Assembly (NCBI GenBank): GCA_023412195.1
Contig: JAEYNZ010000108.1
Coordinates: 1-42,526 of the forward strand
Length of the DNA stretch: 42,526 bases
Reading direction: 5' to 3'
Source: Bacteroidota bacterium
GTDB lineage: Bacteria; Bacteroidota; Bacteroidia; Bacteroidales; Prolixibacteraceae
Positions 17,913 through 26,329 of the stretch are shown piece after piece. A program made the position numbers and the translations under genes. The notes under the pieces are model-generated. The model did not search any database. It had not been told where the DNA came from and saw only the letters and a program-made list of their open reading frames with translations. Position 1 is the stretch's first letter; each line of letters opens with the position of its first letter.

Positions 17913-18779
17913 ATGTGGCACGAATATCTAAATAATTGTGGTATGATGAAAATTAAAAATATTTTCCTTCATGCTCTACTGCTTTTTCTTTTCTTTGGGT
18001 GCTCCCAAAAAGAAAAATCCGCACCCCAGTGGAAAATGGGTATCCAGACTTATACCTTTAACCAGTTTACATTGAAGGAGGCACTTGAAAAAACCCGGGA
18101 TCTTGGGTTGAATTATGCTGAAGCTTATTTTTTCCAGGAACTGGGAGATGTTTCCCCTGACACCGCCTGGCTTAACTTCGACCTGCCTGCTCATGTGCTG
18201 GAGAATCTCAGGGAAGAGTACAGGAAACATGATATTGTATGGTATGCCAGCGGTGTGGCCTTTTATGATAATGAAGCTGACTGGAACAGATTTTTTGAGT
18301 TTGCTTCCCAAATGGATTTGAAAGTAGTGACAGCTGAACCACAATATGAAGATCTGGATTTAGTTGAAGAACTTGCCCAAAAGTATAAAATCAGAGTAGC
18401 AATACACAATCATCCTGAACCTTCACTTTATGCCAATCCCGATACATTGTTGAAAGTGCTTGAAGGAAGAAGTGAATATATGGGTGTGTGTGCTGACATA
18501 GGCCACTGGAAAAGGGTGGGGGCTGATCCGCTTGAAACCATAAAACGGTGTAAAGGAATATTAATGGTCGTTCATATGAAGGATATAAATGCACAACTGC
18601 AGGATACGATATGGGGAACAGGAATACTGCCACTGAGAGAGATCGTGCAGGAACTTTACAATCAGGAGTTTGATGGCCTGATCTCAGTAGAATATGAAAA
18701 TTATGAATCGACCCTGATGTATGATATTTCAGAAAGTTTGAAATATTTTAAAAGTATTACAGAAGAGTTAAACAGATAA
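17913..18779 (+). CDS. Sugar phosphate isomerase/epimerase-like TIM-barrel lipoprotein
   Basis: A 288-residue protein of the AP-endonuclease-2/xylose-isomerase-like TIM-barrel family (PF01261). Start options are 17913 (strong Shine-Dalgarno) and 17943 (MMKIKNIFLHALLLFLFFGC); both include a lipobox-like LFFGC, so it is probably an envelope lipoprotein. Barrel motifs include MGIQTYTF, GLNYAEAYFF, VRVAIHNHPEP-like text (RVAIHNHPEPS), GVCADIGHW (metal-binding Asp/His), MVVHMKDIN and the terminal ISVEYENY with a metal-ligand Glu. The next gene starts 3 bp after its stop, so the two are co-transcribed. A related lipoprotein is at 39896-40765. Probable role: isomerase/epimerase or keto-sugar processing; substrate unknown. 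Confidence 0.87.
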   Translation: MWHEYLNNCGMMKIKNIFLHALLLFLFFGCSQKEKSAPQWKMGIQTYTFNQFTLKEALEKTRDLGLNYAEAYFFQELGDVSPDTAWLNFDLPAHVLENLREEYRKHDIVWYASGVAFYDNEADWNRFFEFASQMDLKVVTAEPQYEDLDLVEELAQKYKIRVAIHNHPEPSLYANPDTLLKVLEGRSEYMGVCADIGHWKRVGADPLETIKRCKGILMVVHMKDINAQLQDTIWGTGILPLREIVQELYNQEFDGLISVEYENYESTLMYDISESLKYFKSITEELNR

Positions 18780-18782
18780 AAA

Positions 18783-20276
18783 ATGTTGGTTATGTTAGAT
18801 TCACGCAGAAATTTTATAAAAAAAGCAGCCGCAGTTTCGGCTGGTTTTACTGTGGTTCCAGCTTATGCAGTGAGTGGGTTGGGGCATCGAGCTCCTAGTG
18901 ATAAGCTGAATATTGCAGGAGTGGGGATAGGAGGCAAAGGACATCCGAACCTGGTAGCCATGAATACCGAAAATATTGTTGCTTTATGCGATGTTGACTG
19001 GAAATATGCAGAAAATGCATTTAAGGAATTTCCTGATGCGAAGCGCTACCGTGACTGGAGAAAGATGTATGATGAATTGGGAAAATCAATCGATGCAGTG
19101 ATGGTTTCCACAGCCGATCATACGCATGCTGCAATTGCTGCTTATGCCATTCAGATGGGCAAACATGTTTATTGTCAGAAACCACTGACTCATTCGGTAT
19201 ATGAATCCAGACTGCTGACCAGACTTGCAGCCAAACATAAGGTAGCCACTCAGATGGGCAACCAGGGAAATTCTGGTGACGGAGTCAGACAGGTATGTGA
19301 ATGGATTTGGAACGGGGAAATTGGAGACGTGAAGGAAGTGCACGCATGGACCGATCGCCCTATCTGGCCCCAGGGTCTTGAACGGCCCTCTGAGAAAATG
19401 ACACCACCCGATACTCTCAGCTGGGACTTGTTTGTTGGCCCAGCGCCTGAACGACCCTATCATCCGATATACACCCCATGGAACTGGAGGGGATGGTGGG
19501 ATTTTGGAACAGGTGCATTTGGTGATATGGCCTGTCATGTTCTCGATCCTGTTTACCAGGCTTTGAAGCTTGGTTACCCCGATAAGGTCAGGGGAAGTTC
19601 CACATTGATGAACACTGAATCTGCACCGCAAGCCGAAACAGTGGAGTTTTCATTCCCTGCCCGCCAAAAAATGGACAAGGTGAATATGCCAGACGTGAAA
19701 GTTTATTGGTATGATGGCGGACTGTTGCCAAACCTGACAAACCTGTTGCCTGAAAACATCGATCTTATGGCAGATGGTCTGGGAGGTTGTATTTTTGTAG
19801 GGTCGAAAGATACCCTGATTACAGGTTGCGGAGGTTTCAACGGATATTTGCTTTCAGGAAGAAAACCCCAGGTTAAACCATATCTGAGGCGCGTACCCGG
19901 GGCTGTAGGTTACGTAGATGGACCTCACGAGCAGGATTGGATCAGAGCATGCAAGGAATCACCCGAAAACAGGGTGGAAGGAACTTCTCATTTCGGATTT
20001 TCAGGCCCTTTCAATGAAATGGTACTGTTGGGAGTGCTGGCAATCCGTTTGCAGGGACTTCACAAAACACTTTTGTGGGATGCTCAGAATATGCGGTTTT
20101 CCAATATTTCGGATTCCGAGGAATTGAGAATCGTTACGAAAAATGAGTTCGAGGTCATAGAAGGCCATCCACATTTCAATACGCAATATGCTAAATTCAA
20201 CGCTGCAGAAGCTGCATCAGAATATATAAAACATACATATCGTAAAGGATGGACACTTCCAGATATGCCCTTGTAA
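18783..20276 (+). CDS. Tat-exported Gfo/Idh/MocA-family oxidoreductase (second)
   Basis: A 497-residue oxidoreductase, longer than the first, with a textbook twin-arginine signal (DSRRNFIKKAAAVSAGF). After it come the Rossmann strand NIAGVGIGGKGHPNLVAMN and the substrate motif VYCQKPLTHS (Gln132-Lys133-Pro134), a QKP variant of the family EKP motif seen in this Bacteroidota-type subfamily. The large C-terminal domain includes WNWRGWWDFGTGAFGDMACHVLDP, which fits exported Gfo/Idh proteins of polysaccharide utilisation loci. It overlaps the next gene by 28 bp. Likely an envelope sugar dehydrogenase; cofactor and substrate unproven. Confidence 0.92.
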   Translation: MLVMLDSRRNFIKKAAAVSAGFTVVPAYAVSGLGHRAPSDKLNIAGVGIGGKGHPNLVAMNTENIVALCDVDWKYAENAFKEFPDAKRYRDWRKMYDELGKSIDAVMVSTADHTHAAIAAYAIQMGKHVYCQKPLTHSVYESRLLTRLAAKHKVATQMGNQGNSGDGVRQVCEWIWNGEIGDVKEVHAWTDRPIWPQGLERPSEKMTPPDTLSWDLFVGPAPERPYHPIYTPWNWRGWWDFGTGAFGDMACHVLDPVYQALKLGYPDKVRGSSTLMNTESAPQAETVEFSFPARQKMDKVNMPDVKVYWYDGGLLPNLTNLLPENIDLMADGLGGCIFVGSKDTLITGCGGFNGYLLSGRKPQVKPYLRRVPGAVGYVDGPHEQDWIRACKESPENRVEGTSHFGFSGPFNEMVLLGVLAIRLQGLHKTLLWDAQNMRFSNISDSEELRIVTKNEFEVIEGHPHFNTQYAKFNAAEAASEYIKHTYRKGWTLPDMPL

Positions 20277-21253
20277 GAGATATCTTTCATGCTGGATTTT
20301 TAAATTTAATCCTGACATTTTTATTGGTTCTTTTAATCGCCTGTTCTCCGGGAAGTTCAGCAAAAAAACAAAAGGTTGCAGATGATAATCAAATCGGTAT
20401 CCTCAGCTTTAATCTTTGGGAAGGCGGAGAAAAAAATAACCAACCGCTGGATCATTCTGCAGAAGTCATCAGAATTTCAAAGGCGCTAATAGTTGGGTTA
20501 CAGGAATGTTATTCGTACAGCAGTGATGGATCGGTTAAAAGCAACAATATGCAGAATCTGGCACGGATGCTTGAATGGAATTCTTTTGCACAGGGATCAT
20601 CTGGAATCATAACACGTTTTGCCATAGTTGATTCAACCAAAAACAGGTTGGGAGTAAAATTACAATTGGGGAACAACATGTATCTCTGGTTTTTTAACTG
20701 TCATTTTAACCATATGCCGTACCAGCCCTATCAGCTTGCAGAAAAACCTTACGGCGATTTCCCATTTATCAGCACGGAGGAGGAGGCTATATCGTTTGCA
20801 GTTCAGGCAAGAGGAGAGGAAGTAAAAAAATACATCAGTGAAATTAAACTGGCCATGGATGAGGGTTGGCCTGTGGTACTTACAGGTGATTTTAATGAAC
20901 CCTCGTTTTTAGACTGGACCCCTAAGGCAGTGGAGAAAAATCTGTGTCTGCTGAAGGTTGACTGGCCTTCAACTAAGGCTTTTCATAAACTGGGAATGAC
21001 AGATGCTTTTCGTGTTGTTTATCCTGATGAAACCATTCATCGTGGTGAAACATGGTCATCAATCGATGCTACGGGGGAAATACATGACAGGATAGACTTC
21101 ATATTGTTTGCTGGAAAGCAGCTCAAAGTTATTGACGCGCAAACCATTGGATTTGATGACGGGAAATCCTATCTTGGTATGGAATATTATCCTTCAGATC
21201 ACAGGGCAGTAAATATTCTTTTTTCGTGGACTCAAACAACCGGCAAGGATTAA
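20249..21253 (+). CDS. Endonuclease/exonuclease/phosphatase-family lipoprotein
   Basis: A 334-residue protein of the EEP (DNase I-like) fold. Key motifs are present: LSFNLWEGG, GLQECYSY (metal Glu), VVLTGDFNEPS (Asp/Asn catalytic pair) and YPSDHRAV (catalytic His). These families cleave phosphodiesters in nucleic acids, inositol phosphates or sphingolipids; here the substrate is unknown. The N-terminus, about 30 residues ending LLVLLIAC, is a lipoprotein signal, so the enzyme is probably in the envelope. The start at 20249 lies inside the previous gene in another frame, a 28-bp overlap that implies translational coupling. The 81-bp gap downstream leads to the SDR gene. Confidence 0.88.
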   Translation: MDTSRYALVRDIFHAGFLNLILTFLLVLLIACSPGSSAKKQKVADDNQIGILSFNLWEGGEKNNQPLDHSAEVIRISKALIVGLQECYSYSSDGSVKSNNMQNLARMLEWNSFAQGSSGIITRFAIVDSTKNRLGVKLQLGNNMYLWFFNCHFNHMPYQPYQLAEKPYGDFPFISTEEEAISFAVQARGEEVKKYISEIKLAMDEGWPVVLTGDFNEPSFLDWTPKAVEKNLCLLKVDWPSTKAFHKLGMTDAFRVVYPDETIHRGETWSSIDATGEIHDRIDFILFAGKQLKVIDAQTIGFDDGKSYLGMEYYPSDHRAVNILFSWTQTTGKD

Positions 21254-21334
21254 TATTGCAACAAATGTGTTGAAAAAGAGTAAGAAGGTATGAAGAGTCA
21301 TATTTTACAGTAAATATCAATCGGGGAATCAATT

Positions 21335-22126
21335 ATGCTTGAAAGAAGTTTAGCTAAAAAAAGTATTGTTATCATAGGAGGGACTACCGGAATCGGGTTT
21401 TCAGCTGCCCGTGCTTTTATTGGCAATGGGGCAAGAGTGATCCTGGTTGGAAGGAATGAAGAAAGTGCCCGGGAGGCAAAAAACAGATTGGGTAATCAGG
21501 CTGAAATAATGACAGGTGATGCAGCACAGCCTTCCACTTCAGCAGATGCCATTCAAATGTGTGTCGAAAGGTTTGGAAGCTTTCATGGGTTGTATCATGT
21601 TGCAGGAGGCAGCGGGAGGAAAATGGGAGATGGCCCCCTTCATGAACTGACACTGGAGGGCTGGAATAAAACCCTTGAACTGAATCTCACCTCCCTGATG
21701 CTGTCGAATCAGGCTGCTATCCGTCAGTTTTTAAAACAGCAGCAAAACGGGACAATCCTGAATATGGGATCTGTCCTTGGATTTTCCCCTTCACCTGCCT
21801 TCTTTTCAACTCATGCTTATGCGGCAGCAAAGTCAGCCATTATTGGATTTTCAAAGTCGGTGGCAGCTTATTATGCAAAAGATGGTATCAGGGTAAATGT
21901 AATTGCCCCTGCTCTGGTGGAAACCCCAATGGCACAACGTGCAGCTGAAGACGAAGAAATACTTTTGTTCATAAAATCAAAACAACCCCTTGACGGAGGA
22001 AGGATTGGCCGGCCTTCCGATCTTGACGGACTTGCAGTTTATTTTATGAGCGATTCGTCAATATTTACAACAGGTCAGGTTGTCGCTGTTGATGGAGGAT
22101 GGAGTCTGAGTGAAGGACAGATTTAA
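21335..22126 (+). CDS. Short-chain dehydrogenase/reductase (SDR)
   Basis: A 263-residue cytosolic NAD(P)-dependent dehydrogenase. It has the classical SDR cofactor motif GGTTGIG (residues 15-21) in IVIIGGTTGIGFSAARAF, a catalytic Ser in NMGSVLGF, and Tyr162/Lys166 in HAYAAAKSA. The C-terminus contains RIGRPSDLDGLAVYFMSD and VVAVDGGWSLSEG, typical of classical SDRs. No signal peptide. It sits 23 bp before the ROK kinase and begins the soluble half of the run. Probable role: oxidation or reduction of a sugar intermediate; substrate unknown. Confidence 0.93.
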   Translation: MLERSLAKKSIVIIGGTTGIGFSAARAFIGNGARVILVGRNEESAREAKNRLGNQAEIMTGDAAQPSTSADAIQMCVERFGSFHGLYHVAGGSGRKMGDGPLHELTLEGWNKTLELNLTSLMLSNQAAIRQFLKQQQNGTILNMGSVLGFSPSPAFFSTHAYAAAKSAIIGFSKSVAAYYAKDGIRVNVIAPALVETPMAQRAAEDEEILLFIKSKQPLDGGRIGRPSDLDGLAVYFMSDSSIFTTGQVVAVDGGWSLSEGQI

Positions 22127-22149
22127 ACTAAAACGTAAAAACATAATTC

Positions 22150-23049
22150 ATGATGATGAAGAATATCTCAATTGGAATTGACCTTGGCGGAACGAGAATT
22201 AAAGCTCTTGCAATGGATGCATCAGGAGAAATCCTGCATCAGAGCTATCAGCCAACCAATGACGGGAATGACTCTGTGTGGAAGAATGCCGTAGCAACAG
22301 CTGTTCAGGAATTACAGCATAAACTGAATGGTGCAATCACTGTAATTGGAATATCAGCACCGGGTTTGCCCAATTCCGATAATTCTGCCATTGCATATAT
22401 GCCTGGCAGAATGCAGGGGCTTGAGAACTTTGTATGGTCTGATTTTCTTAACAGCAGGACATTTGTTTTGAATGATGCAATATCGGCCATGATGGCGGAA
22501 GCCAGGTTTGGTGCGGCAAAAGGAAAGCAGAATGTGATCATGCTTACCCTTGGGACTGGTGTCGGAGGTGCTATTCTTGCTGATGGAAAACCTTATCAGG
22601 GTGCATTTAACAAGGCAGGGCACCTGGGGCATATGGTTATCGACAGTGATGGATCCCCTGATGTGACCGGAATCCCGGGAAGCCTTGAAGATGCCATAGG
22701 GAACTGTACAATTGAAAAAAGAACATTTGGAAGGTTCACCTCTACACATCAGTTACTTGAAGCTTTCAGAAAAGGAGATCGTTTTGCTGCTGAAGTATGG
22801 CTTACTTCTGTAAAAAAGCTGGCAATAGGACTTGCATCCTTAACTAATATTCTTTCTCCTGAAACAATCATACTGGGAGGTGGAATCACGGAAGCAGGAA
22901 ATGATTTGTTTGAACCACTTGAAACTTATATGGGTATTTATGAATGGCGTGCAGGTGGCAACAGGACGGAAATAGTAAAAGCCGGGTACGGTGACCTTGC
23001 AGGTGCTGCAGGTGCTGCCTGTTTTGCACTGGAATCAACTAAAATATAA
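22150..23049 (+). CDS. ROK-family sugar kinase lacking the zinc motif
   Basis: A 299-residue cytosolic kinase of the ROK family, which phosphorylates glucose, fructose, N-acetylated hexosamines and related sugars with ATP. Present are the phosphate loop ISIGIDLGGTRIKAL, catalytic Asp109 in FVLNDAIS, and LGTGVGGAIL. The region that normally reads CxCGxxGCLE aligns to D171-V-T-G-I-P-G-S178-L-E180 here, so all three zinc cysteines are replaced (Asp, Thr, Ser). The ExGH sugar motif is H158-L-G-H161, so its Glu is His. Such changes suggest a zinc-free enzyme with altered sugar binding. The SIS gene starts 13 bp downstream. Confidence 0.87.
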   Translation: MMMKNISIGIDLGGTRIKALAMDASGEILHQSYQPTNDGNDSVWKNAVATAVQELQHKLNGAITVIGISAPGLPNSDNSAIAYMPGRMQGLENFVWSDFLNSRTFVLNDAISAMMAEARFGAAKGKQNVIMLTLGTGVGGAILADGKPYQGAFNKAGHLGHMVIDSDGSPDVTGIPGSLEDAIGNCTIEKRTFGRFTSTHQLLEAFRKGDRFAAEVWLTSVKKLAIGLASLTNILSPETIILGGGITEAGNDLFEPLETYMGIYEWRAGGNRTEIVKAGYGDLAGAAGAACFALESTKI

Positions 23050-23062
23050 AATACAGTCTTAA

Positions 23063-23848
23063 ATGAATATTACAGAAGATTTTTTACAAAAATCGGCTGA
23101 TATACTTGAAACAGTAAGGAAGCAGCAGTCGCAAATCAGGCAGGCAGCAGAAATGTTTGCCGCTACCATTCTGGAAGGCCGGATGGTACATATTTTCGGA
23201 AGCGGGCACAGCCGTATACTTGTTGAGGAAATGTGGCCCAGGTACGGTTCCTTTCCCGGATTTAATCCCATTGTTGAATTGTCACTTACCTTTCATAACC
23301 TGGTAGTAGGTGCAAACGGCCAGCGGCAGGCCATGTTTCTTGAGAATGTCAGTGGATTTGCCGACCGGATTTTAAGGAATTTTGATTTAAAAGAAACAGA
23401 TACCGCCCTGATTATATCCTCAAGCGGATGTAATGTGGTTCCAATTGAAATGGCTGAAATCTTCAGGCAAAATAAGATCAGGGTGGTTTCCATTATCTCT
23501 AAAATACATTCAGATAAATCTGTCAGCAACCGGAGCGACGGGAAAAAGCTGGGTGACTTTTCTGACCTGGTACTGGATACAGGCGCTCCGGCCGGCGATG
23601 CCATGGTTTATGTTCCTGGATTGGATACCCCTGTTGCTCCAGGTTCAACAGTGGGAGGTACCCTGCTTATAAATTGTATCAAGGCTGAACTGGCAGGTAT
23701 TCTTACTGCAGCTGGGCATCCGCCCAAAGTTTTAAGCAGTGCTGTTGTAGTGGGAGCCGAAAGGGCTAAAACATTGTTTGAAAGTGCCTACGATGAACAC
23801 GCACACCGCCTGACAAAGCTGTTTGAGAATGTAGGAAAAGAAAAATAA
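23063..23848 (+). CDS. SIS-domain sugar-phosphate-binding protein (UPF0309-like)
   Basis: A 261-residue cytosolic protein with a SIS (sugar isomerase) domain, which binds phosphosugars. Visible are MVHIFGSGHSRILVEEMWPRYG (residues ~32-54), the phosphate-binding ISSSGCN, and the long C-terminal half (DTGAPAGDAMVYVPGL, PGSTVGGTLLINCI) that matches the unassigned UPF0309 layout rather than GlmS or MurQ. Family members are poorly characterised; isomerase, etherase or regulatory roles are all possible. It lies 13 bp after the ROK kinase and 8 bp before the FAD oxidoreductase, so it belongs to the same transcript. Confidence 0.85.
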   Translation: MNITEDFLQKSADILETVRKQQSQIRQAAEMFAATILEGRMVHIFGSGHSRILVEEMWPRYGSFPGFNPIVELSLTFHNLVVGANGQRQAMFLENVSGFADRILRNFDLKETDTALIISSSGCNVVPIEMAEIFRQNKIRVVSIISKIHSDKSVSNRSDGKKLGDFSDLVLDTGAPAGDAMVYVPGLDTPVAPGSTVGGTLLINCIKAELAGILTAAGHPPKVLSSAVVVGAERAKTLFESAYDEHAHRLTKLFENVGKEK

Positions 23849-23856
23849 ATCATGCA

Positions 23857-25239
23857 ATGGAAAGAGTTAAAGGTATTCTCAACCATTCGGAAATTCCCTT
23901 GCTTGCACAACCCGATGTACTTGTAATAGGTGCAGGTTCGGCCGGTTGTGTTGCAGCACTTGCGGCTGCCCGGAGTAGTAAATACACGGTAATGCTGGTT
24001 GAGAGGTATGGGTTTCCCGGTGGGACTTCCACCCAGATGCTCGATACTTTTTATGGTTTCTTCACACCAGGGGAAATACCTCGAAAAATAGCAGGTGGAC
24101 TGCCCGATTCAGTGGTGGATGAACTGGATAAAACAGGAGACATCTTTTTGCGTTCGAACACGTATGGAGCCGGAACAGGAGTTAATTATAATCCGGAGCG
24201 GTTGAAACTTGTTTGGGATCGTATGATTACTGAGGCCGGGATTCAATACCTGCTTCATACAATACTTATTGACGTAGTTCAGGAAGAAGATGAAAGACCA
24301 ACCTGTATCTTTAAAAATAAATCAGGTTATTTTAAAGTGAAAGCTTCACGTATTATTGATGCTTCAGGTGATGCCGATTTTTGTTATATGGCAGGTTATC
24401 CCGTTGAAATTGCAGGTGAAAATGAGCCTGCACAAAGTATGACCACTACCTTCAGGATGTGCAATGTAAACTTCACTGAATATGAAAATGCCGGAGGAAA
24501 TAAAATGCTGAAGGAAAGAATGAAGCTGGCATTTGACGATAAAACATATTTACTACCCCGGAAGGAGGGGTCAGCACATGAAATGGTTCAGCCGGGGTGT
24601 ATTTCAACCGTTGCAGTAAAAGTTTCAGGCATGAGTGCTTTAAATGCCGAAGAGTTAACCATGGCTGAAATGGAAGGAAGGAAACAGGCGTTTGAGTATG
24701 AACGGTTCTTCAGGGATAAGATTCCCGGTTACGGAAATTCCAAAATCATTGGCCTTTCACATCAGATTGGGGTGCGAGAAACCCGGAGGGTTTTTGGTGA
24801 GCACAGGTTGACAAAAGAAGAATGCCTCGCCGCAAAAATTCCTGCTGCTTCGGTATTCCTCTGTGGAGCTCCGATTGAAGATCACAGGAAAGGAAAGGAA
24901 GGAGAAGATGAGACCCATTGGGAGTATATACCCGGGACCGGTATTTACGGAGTGCCATACAAAACACTGGTCCCTGTTGGAAGTAAGATAGTATGGGTGG
25001 CCGGACGATGTTTTTCTGCCACACATGACGCCCATGCATCCTGCCGTTCGATGGCACAGACCATGAGCATGGGACAGGCTGCAGGAACTGCAGCTGCTTT
25101 ATCAATCGAATCAGACTGTAGTTCGGGTGAAACAGACACTGACCTTCTGAGGGAACGGCTTGCAGAAATGGGTGCAGTCCTTGAAACTCCTTCCCGTGAA
25201 GCAGATATATCCCGGGATGGCTGGAAAAAAAACAATTAA
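23857..25239 (+). CDS. FAD-dependent oxidoreductase (PF12831 type)
   Basis: A 460-residue flavoprotein of the FAD-dependent oxidoreductase group often found with sugar-catabolic genes. The dinucleotide fold is VLVIGAGSAGC (Gly25, Gly27, Gly30), followed by the FAD-binding ERYGFPGG. Central elements include RIIDASGDADFCYMAGYP, GLSHQIGVRETRR (typical of PF12831), GVPYKTLVP and the C-terminal FAD motif VAGRCFSATHDAHASCR with TMSMGQAAGTAAALS. No signal peptide is seen. The PTE-family gene begins 7 bp after its stop. The reaction is unknown; oxidation of a hydroxyl group in a sugar or sugar acid is the natural guess. Confidence 0.88.
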   Translation: MERVKGILNHSEIPLLAQPDVLVIGAGSAGCVAALAAARSSKYTVMLVERYGFPGGTSTQMLDTFYGFFTPGEIPRKIAGGLPDSVVDELDKTGDIFLRSNTYGAGTGVNYNPERLKLVWDRMITEAGIQYLLHTILIDVVQEEDERPTCIFKNKSGYFKVKASRIIDASGDADFCYMAGYPVEIAGENEPAQSMTTTFRMCNVNFTEYENAGGNKMLKERMKLAFDDKTYLLPRKEGSAHEMVQPGCISTVAVKVSGMSALNAEELTMAEMEGRKQAFEYERFFRDKIPGYGNSKIIGLSHQIGVRETRRVFGEHRLTKEECLAAKIPAASVFLCGAPIEDHRKGKEGEDETHWEYIPGTGIYGVPYKTLVPVGSKIVWVAGRCFSATHDAHASCRSMAQTMSMGQAAGTAAALSIESDCSSGETDTDLLRERLAEMGAVLETPSREADISRDGWKKNN

Positions 25240-25246
25240 ACAAACC

Positions 25247-26218
25247 ATGTCTTTTCAAAAAAAACAATTTGTCCGGACAGTTCTGGGAGATATCCGGCCT
25301 GAAGAAATGGGGATAACCTATTCCCACGAACATATCATCATCGATGAAAGTTACCCTACAGTATCCAACCCTCAGTTTATACTGAACGATGTTGATAAGG
25401 TTTCTGAAGAACTGACAATGTTTTATGAGGCTGGAGGGCGCACTGTTGTGGATACCATGCCTGCCAATTGCGGGAGGAATGTGGAAAAACTTGCTGAAGT
25501 TTCACGTCGCTCAGGGGTTCATATCATTGCACCCACAGGAATTCATCTTGAGAAATATTATGTCCCTAATCACTGGAGGTTTTTTTATTCAGAAAATCAG
25601 CTGACACGATTGTTTATTGACGACATAACAAAAGGCATCGACCGTAATGACTACAGTGGCCCGCTTGTAAACCGCACCGCTTACAGGGCAGGACTCCTGA
25701 AACTTGCAACAGGAGATAACATGATCACCCCACACCAGGAAACAATATTCCATGCTGTGGTCAATGCACATATTGAATCGAAAGCTCCCATCCTTACTCA
25801 TACAAATGCGGGGCAACTGGCAATGGAACAGGTAAATCTTTTTTCAAAGTTGGGTGCTGATTTGTCGCATGTAGTGATATCCCATGTCGATCGTAAAGAT
25901 GATGTGAGCTGGCACAGGGATTTGTTACAGACCGGAGTATTTGTTGAATACGATGCTGCCTTCCGCTGGAAAAAAGGAGAAGAAAACATCACTTTCAAAC
26001 TGCTGGAAAAGCTGTTGCCCGATTATTCCGGCAAAATTGTGGCTGGAATGGATATGGCGAAAAATATATACTGGAAATCATACGGCGGACAACCTGGTCT
26101 GACATGGCTGCTTACAGGCTTCAGAAGAGAGTTGGATGCAAGAGGGCTGGGTGAGTTTTTTGCCAGGATTTTCCTTGAGAATCCCAAATCACTTTACTCC
26201 TTCAATTACATCTTTTGA
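25247..26218 (+). CDS. Phosphotriesterase-family lactonase/hydrolase, cytosolic
   Basis: A 323-residue amidohydrolase-superfamily enzyme (COG1735 type). All expected metal ligands are present: HxH in YSHEHIII, the bridging Lys in GLLKLATG, His in LTHTNAG, His in VISHVDRKDD and the catalytic Asp in VAGMDMAKN. The ATG at 25247 follows the previous stop by 7 bp, whereas the longest open frame would start 80 bp inside the flavoprotein gene and has no support. Unlike the relative at 9027-10046 it has no signal peptide. Some family members hydrolyse sugar lactones or phosphosugar lactones, which would suit an oxidative sugar pathway; this specificity is inference. Confidence 0.87.
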   Translation: MSFQKKQFVRTVLGDIRPEEMGITYSHEHIIIDESYPTVSNPQFILNDVDKVSEELTMFYEAGGRTVVDTMPANCGRNVEKLAEVSRRSGVHIIAPTGIHLEKYYVPNHWRFFYSENQLTRLFIDDITKGIDRNDYSGPLVNRTAYRAGLLKLATGDNMITPHQETIFHAVVNAHIESKAPILTHTNAGQLAMEQVNLFSKLGADLSHVVISHVDRKDDVSWHRDLLQTGVFVEYDAAFRWKKGEENITFKLLEKLLPDYSGKIVAGMDMAKNIYWKSYGGQPGLTWLLTGFRRELDARGLGEFFARIFLENPKSLYSFNYIF

Positions 26219-26329
26219 CAGGAGAAAAAATACTTCAACCATCTTAAGCCAATCGTCGTGATCAGATTCATGGGTTCCAACGATACGCACGTCCCACATA
26301 CTATCATTAAAACACTATACATTTAAAGC

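Noticed and set aside
25160..25246. Longer start for the cytosolic phosphotriesterase-like gene
   Set aside because: It would overlap the flavoprotein gene by 80 bp, and the ATG at 25247 gives a normal family N-terminus.
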